From Bacillus sp. F19 (GTDB lineage: Bacteria; Bacillota; Bacilli; Bacillales; Bacillaceae), in NCBI GenBank assembly GCA_023823795.1, contig CP085710.1, positions 4,366,001 to 4,430,000 of the forward strand: a stretch of 64,000 nucleotides of DNA, given 5' to 3'. Both the position numbers and the translations under genes were made by a program. Below the pieces are notes generated by a model. The model saw only the letters and a list, made by a program, of their open reading frames with translations, was not told where the DNA came from and did not search any database. This document shows, piece after piece, positions 16,696 through 26,891 of this stretch (positions are counted from its first letter, which is position 1; every line of letters begins with the position of its first letter).

Positions 16696-19600
16696 CTATT
16701 GCTTTTTTAAATGATTTAATATTTCTTCACTTACCGCATTTTCTCCGCCAAGAACGTTAAATTCATCCGCTTTGATCACCTTTAATGCTGCTTCTGTTTC
16801 AGATGGAATGTTTTTAGGCTTAACTAGAAGCATTGATGCATTATCTTTGGCTGCAAGTACAGATCCGGCAAGTGCATCAGCAAAGTTCTCCCCAGTTGCA
16901 ATAAACACCTTATTTGACGGGTTGAGCTCTGTCGCAATAACAGCAGCTGTTCCGTATCTGTTTTTTCCGTAATAGCGTTCAGGTTTTTCAAGCTGCTTGA
17001 ATACTTTGGCATTTACTACAGCTTCACCGCCTACTACGATTGTACTGTCTATATTTTTTAATGCTTTCTTTGAAGCTTCTGGAAGTATATTAGTATCCGT
17101 TAAAAGGATTGGATATCCTTTATTCGCTGCATACGAAGCTATTGATAACGCGTCAGGGAAATTCCTTCCATTTGCTATGATCGCTTTTTCAGGTGCTCCG
17201 CCAAGAACAGCTGCAATGTTTGCTGCTGTTTCAAAGCGGTCATCTCCGCCAATACGCTCTACTTTTAAGTCCATGCCAATAAGCTGGTACTTCACATATT
17301 CGCTTACTGCACCTGCTCCGCCAAGAATAACTGCTTTCTCGGCACCAAGGCGCTTGATTTCTTCTTTCGCTGCTCTATTTAATGATCCTTTTTCTGTCAG
17401 CAGTATTGGTGCATTAAGCTTGTAAGCAAGCGGTGCACCGGCAAGTGCGTCAGGGAAAGAATCTCCGTGGGCAAGGACAACGGTTTTCGCTGTTTCCCAG
17501 CCTGATTTAGAGATTTCTACAGCTGTTTCATAACGATTTTTACCCTTAATGCGCTTTACAGGAGTTTCATTTACTTCTGTTTCTTGAATAATTCTGCCTT
17601 CAACCACAGGTGAAACTGGATTGTTCTTTGCAAGATATGATGTGAAGACCTCATAATCTACTACGAACAACTCTGTCATACGGCCTTCGTCTTTAGCTTT
17701 TTTAAACATCGTATAGCCGTCTCCGCCATCTGCCGTAAATGCATTGGTAGCGACTCTATATGTTTGATTTGCATCAATTGCTTCAAATCCATTATCTGTT
17801 TTCGCTTCAGCAAACCAAACCCGGTCTCCGACAGGCTTGGTTACGTCATACTTAAATTTAATCCCTGATACTTGCAGGAAACGTCCTTCTCCTGTTTCTA
17901 CTCCGCTTACACTGTGCTCAAGGGCATCCAGGATTTCCTGGCCTGTGAGGTCAAGTGTCACCAAGTTGTTTCCAAACGGCAATACTGTCAGAACCTCGCC
18001 AAGCGTAATCTCTCCAGAAGTGATGGACTCACGGATTCCTCCTCCGTTTTGAAGTGCAATATGCGTTTTGACAGATTCATTTGCTTTTGCAGCCATTCCA
18101 TCTGCAATAAGATTTCCTAAGTTTGTTTCTTTTGTGCGTACATCTGCACGTTTTCCGTTAAGTTCAACCGAAGTATTTCCAACTGCCTGGTTCTTAATTT
18201 CTTCAAGCGGCACTTTGTATTCTTCAACTTTTTCTTTTGCAGCAGCATCCTCAGCATAGTTTGAAAGTGTAACTAATTGACCATTATGACCAGTTACAAC
18301 ACCATCTTTGTTAAATGTTACATCTACTAAACCAAGGAAATTTAAGTATTCGCCGGCTTGAACAATAACAGTAGGCTCTTCTTTCTCGATTAAAACCGGT
18401 GCATCCAATTTTGTATGAGAGTGGCCGCCCACAATTAAGTCAATTCCATCTACTTCTTCGGCAAGCTTTAAGTCTTTAGAATACCCTAAATGAGAAAGGG
18501 CAATAATTTTGTTGACGCCTTCTGACTTGAGCATATCGATCGTTTCATTTGATTTTTGAACAACATCTTCAAATACAACATTCTCTCCCGGGCTTGCAAG
18601 GAATGACGTATCTGGAGTTGTTAATCCATAGACCCCTACTTTTTCTCCATCTACTTCTTTGATGATGGCAGGATAGATGATTCCGCCTTCACCAGGTGTT
18701 CCGATTTCATTTTTGAAAAGGGGACCTAAATCAGCATCTGCTGTTACATTTACGTTTGAAGTCACCATTGGGAATTCCATTTCATTTATAAAGTTTGCAA
18801 GTGTTTTAGAATCTTTATCAAATTCATGATTTCCGAGTGTCATAGCATCATAGTTCAGGTGATTCATAAAATGCAGATCAGCCAGTCCAAGATATTGGCG
18901 GAAGTATAGTGTTCCAGAGAAAACGTCTCCTGCATCAACAAGTAAACTGTTCTCTTTTTGGCTGCGCAATTCGTTTACAGCTGTGATTAAACGGGGATAG
19001 CCTTCCACATGTGCATGTGTATCATTTGTATGCATAATAGAAAGATTGAACTCCTCATCAGAAGATAAGTCAAACTGTCCAACATAAGCATCGTGGTCAC
19101 TTGCACGGCCATGCTCTTCCATATATGGAGAGTTAAAGTTGACAATATCATATTCTGCACCGGCAGCCAGTTGATTCGATGCCAGCATGTGGTCAAGAAC
19201 CTGTGCGTTGCCTTGGTAGTTATAAGTATAGCGTTCAGCTGCAGGAAGGGTTTCAACTAAATTCGCAAGCTCAGAACCTTTTAGGGTTTGGAGAGGCGCT
19301 GAGAATTCGAAGTCATTTAAATCTCCCATCACAACTACATTTGCATTTTCATTTTTTTCGTGAACATTTTTCACAAAAGAATTAACAATTTCAGCAATTT
19401 TCAGGCGCTGTTCTTCGCTGCCCAATACAGGAGGCTGGTTTTTGCCGAATAGCGGCTGGTCTCCGCCTTTAGAGTTGAAATGGTTATTGATGACAATAAC
19501 ATCTTCTCCTTTAAAGGTGAATTGTGCAGCAAGTGGCTTGCGGCTGTCTTCAAAAGCCGGGTTTGTCGGATCGATTCGTCCAGGATTTAAAGTCAATGAG

Positions 19601-21222
19601 CCATTTTCGTAAGCAACTGCCGTTGTTGCATCACCTTTTGTTCCTTCTGATAAAGTGACTCTTTCAGGATTGTACAGATATCCAACACGGATATTTCCTC
19701 CAGGAACACCGCCATCCTTTTTATCTTCTGGTGCAATTTCAGTAAATGCGTAAGTTGGACCGCCGTTAGCAGCAATCGCATCGCTGAGCGCCTTGTAGTT
19801 TGCATCTCCTTTTACTGTGCCGTCATCTGTTTCGCCGCTTTCATCCAGCACTTCTACTAAGCCGATAATGTCTGGAGATTTTAAGTTTTCAACAACAGAT
19901 TTAGCAAGCTTATCGCGTTTTTCCGTATCTGCTGATGCAAAGTTTTCGATGTTATAGCCAGCAATCGTTAATTTATCTTCTTCCTTTTCAATTGTTGTTA
20001 CATCTGATGTAACTTCACGTTCTGTCAATTCAGGCAGATTTGCTTCTTTTACTAGGATCTTAAAGTTGCTGAAGCCGTAGCTCACAACACCTGTAACAGT
20101 TCCGCTGAACTGGTCTCCGGCTTTTGCCGTATAGCTGCGGTTATCTAATAATAAGAACATTCTCTCTGGGTTTTGATTATCTTTAGTTAGTAAAGGCACG
20201 CCTTCTTTTGTATAGGCTTTTCCTTCTTCTTTTCCTGTAATAACAGGTACTTCACCATACTTTTGCGGTCCGGTAACTGTCGGACTTTCAAGAGAAACAC
20301 GCATACCTTCCAAGCTTTCATAAAAATCAATTCCATCTTCCTGCGGATCGAATGTGCCCAATTGGTCATTGTCGATTACTTCTGTCGGAGGAATCGCATC
20401 TTTGCCGATGATCACAGCAGCTGGCAATGCTTGATCGCTTGACTTAATAATTACATTTCCGTATTGAGCATTGATTTCTGTCATGGCAAGGTCCGTTTCA
20501 AGCTTCTCTGCATAGCCATTCAGAACCCATTCTTTTACTTGTCCATCTACTGAAACTAGATCACCGGCTTTTATGCCATGTGACGGTTTGTAAACAAGAA
20601 CCGCCTCTGATGTGTTTGCACTATCATCAGGTGACGCATCCTGCATGTAGAAGTTGCTCGCGTCGACTACATGGGTTACTACACCTTCAACTGCTTTTAC
20701 GTTCTGTGATTGATAAGGTGAAACATGGCCAGCACCTTGGATATCATGAATTCGCAAGCCTTCAATTCCTTCAATTGGCTTCGGTTCTTCAGGTGTTTCG
20801 CCATCGAAATTCATAGCAGTAGGGTTTTTAAGGCCTGGAACTGAAAAATAAGCTTCTAATGATCCAGTTATAATGACTTTTTTGCCTACAATATCAGGGT
20901 TCGTTTTCAGACCGAATTTTGCCCGCAGCGATGATGGCAATTGAACAGGAAGAATCTTTGCCGGATCCGTTTCATCTGCCTTGTCTGCTATAGCAAAATT
21001 TGTATCAGCGCTAAAAGGCGCTTCAAAATCATAGCTGGAACCACTGTTTGTATAACCGACTATATATCCTTCTACAGTACCTGTACCGGAATTATTGGAG
21101 ATCGCTTCTTGAACTGTTAAATTGGCTGCCGCTGATACAGGCGTGCTAAATGGAACAATATAACTGACAAGCAATGCCAAAATAGTTGTCAGAATGAACA
21201 ACTGCTTTTTCATGATCTTCAA
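16696..21222 (-). CDS. Secreted multidomain nuclease / 5'-nucleotidase with cell-wall-binding repeats
   Basis: 1,508 residues, unbroken. Order: signal peptide (to about 32); DUF6359-like and OB-like nucleic-acid-binding segments (LTVQEAISNNSGTGTVEGYI onward, to about 400); endonuclease/exonuclease/phosphatase domain (GYNIENF near 420, VIGLVEV-type Glu, NNHFNSKGGD, MGDLNDF, RASDHDAY near 700); metallophosphoesterase 5'-nucleotidase (MHTNDTHAH near 730, DAGDVFSG, LGNHEFD, GGHSHT); 5'-nucleotidase C-terminal domain (LQNGGGIR); three CWB2 repeats from about 1224 (KGKNRYETAVEIS, FPDALAGAPLA). YhcR of B. subtilis has related parts. Likely cleaves extracellular nucleic acids and nucleotides for phosphate and nucleoside scavenging. 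TTG start seven bases after AGGAGG. Confidence 0.9.
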   Translation of the reverse strand: MKIMKKQLFILTTILALLVSYIVPFSTPVSAAANLTVQEAISNNSGTGTVEGYIVGYTNSGSSYDFEAPFSADTNFAIADKADETDPAKILPVQLPSSLRAKFGLKTNPDIVGKKVIITGSLEAYFSVPGLKNPTAMNFDGETPEEPKPIEGIEGLRIHDIQGAGHVSPYQSQNVKAVEGVVTHVVDASNFYMQDASPDDSANTSEAVLVYKPSHGIKAGDLVSVDGQVKEWVLNGYAEKLETDLAMTEINAQYGNVIIKSSDQALPAAVIIGKDAIPPTEVIDNDQLGTFDPQEDGIDFYESLEGMRVSLESPTVTGPQKYGEVPVITGKEEGKAYTKEGVPLLTKDNQNPERMFLLLDNRSYTAKAGDQFSGTVTGVVSYGFSNFKILVKEANLPELTEREVTSDVTTIEKEEDKLTIAGYNIENFASADTEKRDKLAKSVVENLKSPDIIGLVEVLDESGETDDGTVKGDANYKALSDAIAANGGPTYAFTEIAPEDKKDGGVPGGNIRVGYLYNPERVTLSEGTKGDATTAVAYENGSLTLNPGRIDPTNPAFEDSRKPLAAQFTFKGEDVIVINNHFNSKGGDQPLFGKNQPPVLGSEEQRLKIAEIVNSFVKNVHEKNENANVVVMGDLNDFEFSAPLQTLKGSELANLVETLPAAERYTYNYQGNAQVLDHMLASNQLAAGAEYDIVNFNSPYMEEHGRASDHDAYVGQFDLSSDEEFNLSIMHTNDTHAHVEGYPRLITAVNELRSQKENSLLVDAGDVFSGTLYFRQYLGLADLHFMNHLNYDAMTLGNHEFDKDSKTLANFINEMEFPMVTSNVNVTADADLGPLFKNEIGTPGEGGIIYPAIIKEVDGEKVGVYGLTTPDTSFLASPGENVVFEDVVQKSNETIDMLKSEGVNKIIALSHLGYSKDLKLAEEVDGIDLIVGGHSHTKLDAPVLIEKEEPTVIVQAGEYLNFLGLVDVTFNKDGVVTGHNGQLVTLSNYAEDAAAKEKVEEYKVPLEEIKNQAVGNTSVELNGKRADVRTKETNLGNLIADGMAAKANESVKTHIALQNGGGIRESITSGEITLGEVLTVLPFGNNLVTLDLTGQEILDALEHSVSGVETGEGRFLQVSGIKFKYDVTKPVGDRVWFAEAKTDNGFEAIDANQTYRVATNAFTADGGDGYTMFKKAKDEGRMTELFVVDYEVFTSYLAKNNPVSPVVEGRIIQETEVNETPVKRIKGKNRYETAVEISKSGWETAKTVVLAHGDSFPDALAGAPLAYKLNAPILLTEKGSLNRAAKEEIKRLGAEKAVILGGAGAVSEYVKYQLIGMDLKVERIGGDDRFETAANIAAVLGGAPEKAIIANGRNFPDALSIASYAANKGYPILLTDTNILPEASKKALKNIDSTIVVGGEAVVNAKVFKQLEKPERYYGKNRYGTAAVIATELNPSNKVFIATGENFADALAGSVLAAKDNASMLLVKPKNIPSETEAALKVIKADEFNVLGGENAVSEEILNHLKKQ

Positions 21223-21326
21223 CCTGGTTCCTCCTCAAATTCAAAAAATTGCAAAATAAGCATATGTACCTATCCGCTTATTTTAGCTTCCGCTAAACTA
21301 AAAACCGGAAAAGTAATCCATAAATT

Positions 21327-21340
21327 TGTAAGCGCTTACT
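21327..21340. promoter_or_regulatory. Candidate CcpA site (cre) upstream of the nuclease gene
   Basis: TGTAAGCGCTTACT agrees with the cre consensus TGWAANCGNTNWCA except for the last base. It lies about 105 bases upstream of the nuclease start. Carbon-catabolite control is therefore plausible but unproven. Confidence 0.45.
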
Positions 21341-21593
21341 ACAGAATACGTTCTATTAAATCATCCATCGGAAAGTCTCCTTCGTTCGAAATCAGACGAA
21401 TAATGAACACCTCCAAATAAACCTTGTTATTTAGCACTCTTTAAATATATCATTTTTTTGTAAAAAATTAACGAATTTACAGATGATTTGCAAAAAAACC
21501 ATAAACAGTTAACAAAACGTAAATATTTATTACCATAAATTAGGTTTTCCCTCTGAACACTTCGTCCCATTTTAACTTCTAAAATAAATAAAA

Positions 21594-21715
21594 TACGGAC
21601 CATAAGTCCGTGTCAGCCAGCAGAACAGCCAAAACCCGAGGATAGGAAGCCGTCCAGCTGATCATGAAGCTTGGCGATCGTAATCCGTATTGTATTATAG
21701 CTGGCAATAATCTGT
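21594..21715 (-). promoter_or_regulatory. GC-rich structured region ending in a terminator-like hairpin
   Basis: In an otherwise AT-rich 1.1-kb gap, about 120 bases are GC-rich. On the minus strand they end with ACGGAC and GTCCGT around TTATG, followed by a TTTTATTTATTTT run. This lies about 370 bases upstream of the nuclease start, so it could be an attenuated leader, a small RNA, or a remnant of a lost gene end. It matches no riboswitch consensus I could recall. Confidence 0.35.
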
Positions 21716-21900
21716 TTGCCGTTTATAAATACGGGCTGATTTATCTAATGCATCCTTCTAAGAAGTGTCATTCGCTCACCTATCCTTTTTCCAAAATCAG
21801 TGACTGTGTTCATAATCCATGTTACTGGTTCAGGTATTAAGTTTCATATCATGCTCTTTTCAAGGGGAAAAACAGCTGCTTCTATACATAACAGCAACAA

Positions 21901-22056
21901 TATGGTTACTCAATGACTGGGTTTGAGCACTTTTAGGGTCTTATACGAGCTCTATGATTACCCAATGCCTGGGTTTGGATTTGTTTAGGGCCTATTACGA
22001 GCTCAATGGCTGCCCGATTCTTGTGTTTTAGCTATTCTAAGGCATCCTGCAGCCTA
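21901..22056. repeat. Three degenerate 52-bp tandem repeats
   Basis: TATGGTTACTCAATGACTGG, TATGATTACCCAATGCCTGG and AATGGCTGCCCGATTCTTGT start at 21901, 21953 and 22005, exactly 52 bases apart. The first two copies also share TTTAGGG and ACGAGCTC. No coding role is visible. The rest of 21341-22357 is AT-rich with no other feature recognised. Confidence 0.7.
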
Positions 22057-22357
22057 TAAATTGACCCAGAAGCCTCTAATAATAAGGACAAGTCCAGTCA
22101 TTGTACAAACGACGATTAACGCTTTCATTTAATAGTAATATAATTTATTTTTAAAATATGTCTAGAATTGTTAGAAATCATAAAACAGAATTACCCTTAT
22201 TGTTGATTTTTACAAACGCCAGTTACATAATATCCATAAGGGTGTAGCTTAATATAGTTAAAATAGTACCAATTTACTTGAGAATAATCATTTTGAAGTG
22301 ATATACGAAGATACGATTTTAACTAATATATTTTTTTAGAAGAAGCAGGTGAAATAA

Positions 22358-23590
22358 ATGAACAAACCGGCTAATGAAGCCTTTAAATACAATGCTGACC
22401 GTCTTGAAGATGTCGCTGACCGCATCAGCGAGGTTCTTCAATGCCCGATCACTATTGAAGATATAAATCACCGCCTTCTCGCTTACAGCACACATGATGA
22501 CTGTACAGACCCTGCGAGGATATCAACGATCATTGGAAGACGCGTTCCGGAGAAAGTCATTAACAGTTTATGGAAAGACGGCACGATTCCAATGCTTCTG
22601 CAATCAGATGAGCCTATCCGCGTAAAAAACATTGATGAGGTGGGCCTTGGCAACCGCATTGCCATATCCATCTGGAAAAAAAATGAAGTTCTTGGTTTTA
22701 TCTGGGCTTTGGAAATTAATAAAAAGCTGACAGATGATGAGCTTGAACTTTTAAAGAAAGCTGCGCAGGTTGTTAAAAATAAGCTTCTAAACCTGCACAA
22801 CCGCAAATCGAAGAAGGAAGAGCGGAATCAGGAGTTTTTCTGGAAACTGCTTACCGGGCATATCAACAAGGAATCTGACATAATCAATGGCTTTCATGAT
22901 ATCGGCATTACTCCTCCCTCTCAGCATTCCGTTGTCTTGTTCCGTTTCAGCGATGAAATTAAAGACCCAACTGAAAAACAAATTAATTATCTGCTTCAAA
23001 CAACTCAACAGGTTCAAATTATCCTTTCCACCCTTGATCAGAATGAACTGATCATCCTGCTTGCGCCTAAAAGCGGCGAGCCTCTTTTGGATATTAAACA
23101 ATTTGTCGACTGGACCATCCTTCAGCTTAAAGAGCGATTCATGATTGACCATGTAAAGGCGGCAATAGGCAGTATTTATAAAGAAGCGGAGCAAATTGAA
23201 CTCAGCTATAAAGAAGCAATCGCCGTTCAAAATATAAAAAAACGTTTTGTTGCAGAAACAGTCGGGCTCATCAGCTTTTCAGAACTGGGCATCTATCAAT
23301 ATTTGGATTTGCTTCATGAAAAACGGAAACAGGAAGGGTTTATATACTATCCTCTTAGAAAACTGAAGGAATATGATGAGATGCATCATACAAACCTTAT
23401 TGAAACACTGGAAGTTTACTTAGACAAAGACAGCAATGTGAACGATGCTGCCAAAGCGCTTAATGTACATGTCAATACATTAAGCTACAGAATCAAACGT
23501 ATTTCCCAGATTGCTGAGCTTGATTTAAGGGATCCAAATCAAAAAATAACTGTTTATCTTAACTTAAAGCTTGATAAAATGAGTTTGTGA
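22358..23590 (+). CDS. adeR: PucR/CdaR-family activator AdeR
   Basis: 410 residues. An N-terminal sensory region (ADRISEVLQCPITIEDINHR onward), a central GGDEF-like fold (HSVVLFRFSDEI, IILLAPKSGEP) and a C-terminal HTH_30 helix-turn-helix (DAAKALNVHVNTLSYRIKRI). This is the layout of AdeR, the activator of alanine dehydrogenase in Bacillus. It lies directly upstream of ald in the same direction, 150 bases apart, which supports the assignment. Ribosome binding site AAGCAGGTG. The effector is presumably alanine or a related signal, by analogy. Confidence 0.85.
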   Translation: MNKPANEAFKYNADRLEDVADRISEVLQCPITIEDINHRLLAYSTHDDCTDPARISTIIGRRVPEKVINSLWKDGTIPMLLQSDEPIRVKNIDEVGLGNRIAISIWKKNEVLGFIWALEINKKLTDDELELLKKAAQVVKNKLLNLHNRKSKKEERNQEFFWKLLTGHINKESDIINGFHDIGITPPSQHSVVLFRFSDEIKDPTEKQINYLLQTTQQVQIILSTLDQNELIILLAPKSGEPLLDIKQFVDWTILQLKERFMIDHVKAAIGSIYKEAEQIELSYKEAIAVQNIKKRFVAETVGLISFSELGIYQYLDLLHEKRKQEGFIYYPLRKLKEYDEMHHTNLIETLEVYLDKDSNVNDAAKALNVHVNTLSYRIKRISQIAELDLRDPNQKITVYLNLKLDKMSL

Positions 23591-23740
23591 AATTTCACAA
23601 AAGATCAGAAATCCTTTCTCTTTTTTAAACAAACAAATGTGTGAGAAAACGCTTTATACTAATCTCATATTCAAAATCATCACACATTTCAAGATAAGCG
23701 GCACAGTATAAACTGGCTGTTAAAGGAGGAAGGGTTTCAA

Positions 23741-24871
23741 ATGATTATTGGAGTACCTAAAGAGATTAAAAATAATGAAAATCGTGTTGCATTAACGCCT
23801 GGCGGGGTTACACAATTCGTGGCAACTGGACATAAAGTACTTATCGAAAAAGACGCAGGGATTGGAAGCGGTTTCACGAATGAAGACTATCTTACTGCCG
23901 GTGCAGTAATTGCAGAAGATGTTAAGGATGTATGGGCTGCTGAAATGGTTATGAAGGTTAAAGAACCTTTAGCATCTGAATATGTGTATTTCCGCGAAGG
24001 GCTTATTCTTTTCACATACTTGCATTTAGCTGCTGAACCAGCTCTTGCAGAGGCGCTAAAAAATAAAGGTGTTACAGCTATCGCTTACGAAACAGTAACA
24101 ACTGGCCGCACACTTCCATTGCTTACTCCTATGAGTGAAGTAGCTGGACGCATGGCAGCACAAATTGGCGCACAATTCCTTGAAAAACCAAAGGGCGGCA
24201 AAGGCATTCTGCTTGCAGGAGTACCAGGAGTGAGCCGCGGCAAGGTAACCATTATCGGCGGCGGTGTAGTTGGAACAAACGCTGCAAAAATGGCAATCGG
24301 CTTAGGCGCAGATGTTACAATTATTGATTTAAGTGCGGACCGTCTTCGTGAATTAGACGATATCTTCGGCAATCAAATTAAGACATTGATGTCTAACCCT
24401 ATCAATATTGCAAATGCAGTTGCAGAAGCAGACTTATTAATCTGTGCTGTACTAATCCCTGGTGCAAAAGCTCCGACACTTGTATCTGAAGCAATGGTTC
24501 AATCAATGAAACCAGGCTCAGTTATCGTTGACGTAGCAATTGACCAAGGCGGTATCGTTGAGACAGTTGACCACATTACCACTCACGATAACCCAACTTA
24601 TGAGAAGCATGGCGTTGTTCACTATGCTGTTGCTAACATGCCTGGAGCTGTTCCTAGAACATCAACACTTGCACTTACGAACGTTACAGTGCCATACGCT
24701 CTTCAAATTGCAAACAAAGGCGTAAACAAGGCAATTGCTGACAGCCTTCCTCTTAAAGCAGGCGTTAACGTTGCAAAAGGCGATATCACGTATGAAGCGG
24801 TAGCCCGCGATCTTGGCTATACATTCGTTCCTGTTGAAGTAGCGCTTGATAAAGAAATCGCTGTAAACTGA
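23741..24871 (+). CDS. ald: Alanine dehydrogenase
   Basis: 376 residues, nearly the exact family length. Starts [20 protein letters not shown]. The substrate-binding Lys region (MVMKVKEPL), catalytic His in [11 protein letters not shown], and the NAD-binding motif [13 protein letters not shown] followed by the acidic end of beta-2 (TIIDLS) are all present, as is VDVAIDQGG with the catalytic Asp. It interconverts L-alanine and pyruvate plus ammonium with NAD, serving alanine catabolism and sporulation in Bacillus. Ribosome binding site AAAGGAGG. It has a strong terminator and is probably activated by AdeR. Confidence 0.95.
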   Translation: MIIGVPKEIKNNENRVALTPGGVTQFVATGHKVLIEKDAGIGSGFTNEDYLTAGAVIAEDVKDVWAAEMVMKVKEPLASEYVYFREGLILFTYLHLAAEPALAEALKNKGVTAIAYETVTTGRTLPLLTPMSEVAGRMAAQIGAQFLEKPKGGKGILLAGVPGVSRGKVTIIGGGVVGTNAAKMAIGLGADVTIIDLSADRLRELDDIFGNQIKTLMSNPINIANAVAEADLLICAVLIPGAKAPTLVSEAMVQSMKPGSVIVDVAIDQGGIVETVDHITTHDNPTYEKHGVVHYAVANMPGAVPRTSTLALTNVTVPYALQIANKGVNKAIADSLPLKAGVNVAKGDITYEAVARDLGYTFVPVEVALDKEIAVN

Positions 24872-24899
24872 TTCGTTTAAAAAAACGGATGGAATACAG

Positions 24900-24935
24900 A
24901 AAGAGCCTGGAGGCAGCCTCCAGGCTCTTTTTTTG
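24900..24935 (+). terminator. Terminator of ald
   Basis: AGAGCCTGGAGG and CCTCCAGGCTCT form a 12-base stem followed by seven T. On the minus strand it also stands close behind the FrnE-like gene. Confidence 0.9.
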
Positions 24936-24940
24936 ATGTA

Positions 24941-25672
24941 CTACTCCTTGTTCGGCGGTACAGCACAGCTTCCGTCTGCGCAAAATGCGTCATTACCGCT
25001 TTCTTCAGACAGGTCCTGCAAGGTAGGTTCAGGATTTTCTTCTTCCCAAACCTTCTGAAGTGCACCTGCAAATGTTTCTGCCCGCTGCGCCCCTGAAATC
25101 GCATATTTTTGATTGATGACGAAAAAGGGTACTCCGCTTATGCCGTATTGCTGCGCAATTCCTTCATCTTTTCTCACTTCAGCTGCAAATGAACTTTTGT
25201 CATCCAGAACTTCTAATGCTTTCTGGCGCTCAAGACCTGATGCTTCTGCCAGATCTGCAAGGGTATGATGATTTCCCAAGTCTTTATTATCTGTAAAATA
25301 GGCGTAAAGAAGGTTTTCTGTCATAGTCCCCTCTTTACCATGTGTTTTAGCAAACTTCACCAGGCGGTGAGCGTCAAATGTATTCGTTGGCTTCATCTCG
25401 TCAAAGCGGAATGTCAGACCAGCACTTTTTGCCTGCTGCCCGATTCCGGCATTCGCTTCCTTCGCTTGTTCAATCGTCATGCCGTATTTGGATGCCAATG
25501 CCTCATCAATCGTTTTCCCGCTGTTTAGGGGAGCATTTTGATCCAATTCAAAGCTCTTATAGACAACTTCAACTAGATCTTTATGCGGAAATTCAGCCAG
25601 CGCTTCTTCTAATCTGCGCTTACCTATATAACAAAATGGACAGACAAAGTCAGACCATACTTCAATTTTCAT
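24941..25672 (-). CDS. DsbA-family oxidoreductase, FrnE-like
   Basis: 243 residues from the ATG behind AATGAGGTG. The thioredoxin-fold active site is CPFC (SDFVCPFCYIGKRRLEE); the cis-Pro loop is GVPFFVINQK. This is the 2-hydroxychromene-2-carboxylate isomerase / FrnE subgroup (YwbO in B. subtilis), cytoplasmic because there is no signal peptide. The C-terminus has an extra Cys pair (FCADGSCAVPP) that may take part in redox or metal binding. FrnE of Deinococcus is a disulfide isomerase linked to oxidative stress; the function here is by analogy. Confidence 0.85.
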   Translation of the reverse strand: MKIEVWSDFVCPFCYIGKRRLEEALAEFPHKDLVEVVYKSFELDQNAPLNSGKTIDEALASKYGMTIEQAKEANAGIGQQAKSAGLTFRFDEMKPTNTFDAHRLVKFAKTHGKEGTMTENLLYAYFTDNKDLGNHHTLADLAEASGLERQKALEVLDDKSSFAAEVRKDEGIAQQYGISGVPFFVINQKYAISGAQRAETFAGALQKVWEEENPEPTLQDLSEESGNDAFCADGSCAVPPNKE

Positions 25673-25955
25673 AAGACACCTCATTCATTTATTGATTGCT
25701 TCTATAGTAGCATAACCTATTTCAAAAGCGCAGGCGCCTTGCTCAGTTCCGTTCAAACCGGGGGTCAGGCAACCCTGTATATTGGTATCATTTCCTTAAA
25801 CATCAACATCAAACAATGTTCATGCTCTGCCTGTAAATATGGAAAATGTCGAAAAGCAATACTTCGAAAAACAGCCTTTTTCTAATCTGAACATATCAAA
25901 GACTCTAAAAAAAGTGGTAAGGTGAACATAAGAAAATAGAAACGGGGAATGAAAG
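25673..25955. other. Intergenic stretch with a possible repeat fragment
   Basis: AAAAGCGCAGGCGCCTTG at 25724-25741 resembles the start of the dispersed repeat (AAAAGCAAAAGCGCCTTG at the 42.6-kb copy). The remainder is the promoter region of the EamA gene without a recognised operator. Confidence 0.35.
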
Positions 25956-26891
25956 ATGAAGAAAGAACAGGTACTTCCTTACCTTGGCGCTGTATTAAAT
26001 GCCTCCATAGTCGGACTTACCTTTTTATTTACAAAGCTTGCGCTTGAAGATGCTTCGCCGATCGATACACTCTCATACCGGTTTACACTTGGGTTTCTTG
26101 TTTTACTGGTTCTTCAATTCTTTGTGCCTATTAAAATGCCTTCATTTAAGGATAATGGAAAATCTCTTGCTTTTCTGCTGCTGCTTGCTTTATTTTATCC
26201 GACGATGTTTTTTAGTTTCCAGGCGTTCGGGCTGCTTTATACAACATCTGCAGAAGGCGGCATCCTGATGGCTTTTGCACCAATCTTAACCGCCTTGCTT
26301 GCTTCTGTCTTTTTAAAGGAAAAAACCAGCCTGATTCAAGTTCTGTTTATTTTGATGTCGATATTCGGTGTTGTCTATATTTTTTTCATGAAAGGGGCTG
26401 GCATCGAATTTAACAGTTTGCTTGGTTTTCTTTTATTGTTCATTGCCTGTTTATCGATTGCAGGGTATACAGTGCTTGCAAGATTTCTGTCTGTTTCATA
26501 TTCGCCCTTGCAGCTTAGTTTTATTATGGTGACATTCGGGTTTATCTTTTTTAATCTGTATGCTGTGATACAGCATTTGGCTGCAGGTGATTTTGTTCAA
26601 TATGTCTCGCTGTGGACAAACGTGCCATTTTTATTATTCACGGTCTATTTAGGTGTTTTTGCTACACTATTGACTTCTTTTCTGTCAAACTACATTCTTT
26701 CGAAAATTCCCGCTTCTCAAATGAGTGTGTTCGCTAATTTATCAACAGTCATTTCAATTGTTGCAGGAGCGGTTATCCTGAATGAAACCATTTATTTCTA
26801 TCACTGGATAGGCGCTTTTTTCATTATCGCCGGCGTTATCGGAACAAACGCATTTAAACAAAAACGAGATAAAGCAGTTGATGCAGACTAA
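25956..26891 (+). CDS. EamA/DMT-superfamily transporter
   Basis: 311 residues with ten predicted membrane helices in two five-helix EamA repeats: NASIVGLTFLFTKLALEDAS at the start of the first and SIAGYTVLARFLSVSYSPLQ in the second. A typical metabolite or amino-acid efflux family (RhaT/YdcZ-like), but the substrate cannot be told from sequence. Ribosome binding site GGGGAATG. Its stop overlaps that of the convergent histidine kinase gene by four bases. Confidence 0.85.
   Translation: MKKEQVLPYLGAVLNASIVGLTFLFTKLALEDASPIDTLSYRFTLGFLVLLVLQFFVPIKMPSFKDNGKSLAFLLLLALFYPTMFFSFQAFGLLYTTSAEGGILMAFAPILTALLASVFLKEKTSLIQVLFILMSIFGVVYIFFMKGAGIEFNSLLGFLLLFIACLSIAGYTVLARFLSVSYSPLQLSFIMVTFGFIFFNLYAVIQHLAAGDFVQYVSLWTNVPFLLFTVYLGVFATLLTSFLSNYILSKIPASQMSVFANLSTVISIVAGAVILNETIYFYHWIGAFFIIAGVIGTNAFKQKRDKAVDAD

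Noticed and set aside
21594-21715. Riboswitch of a known class (c-di-GMP, preQ1, ZTP, THF, Mn2+ types considered)
   Set aside because: None of the conserved core motifs of these classes could be found; kept only as an unclassified structure.
22483-23230. Minus-strand ORFs of 107 and 147 codons inside adeR
   Set aside because: They are antisense shadows: no ribosome binding sites, no family resemblance, and full overlap with a well-supported gene.
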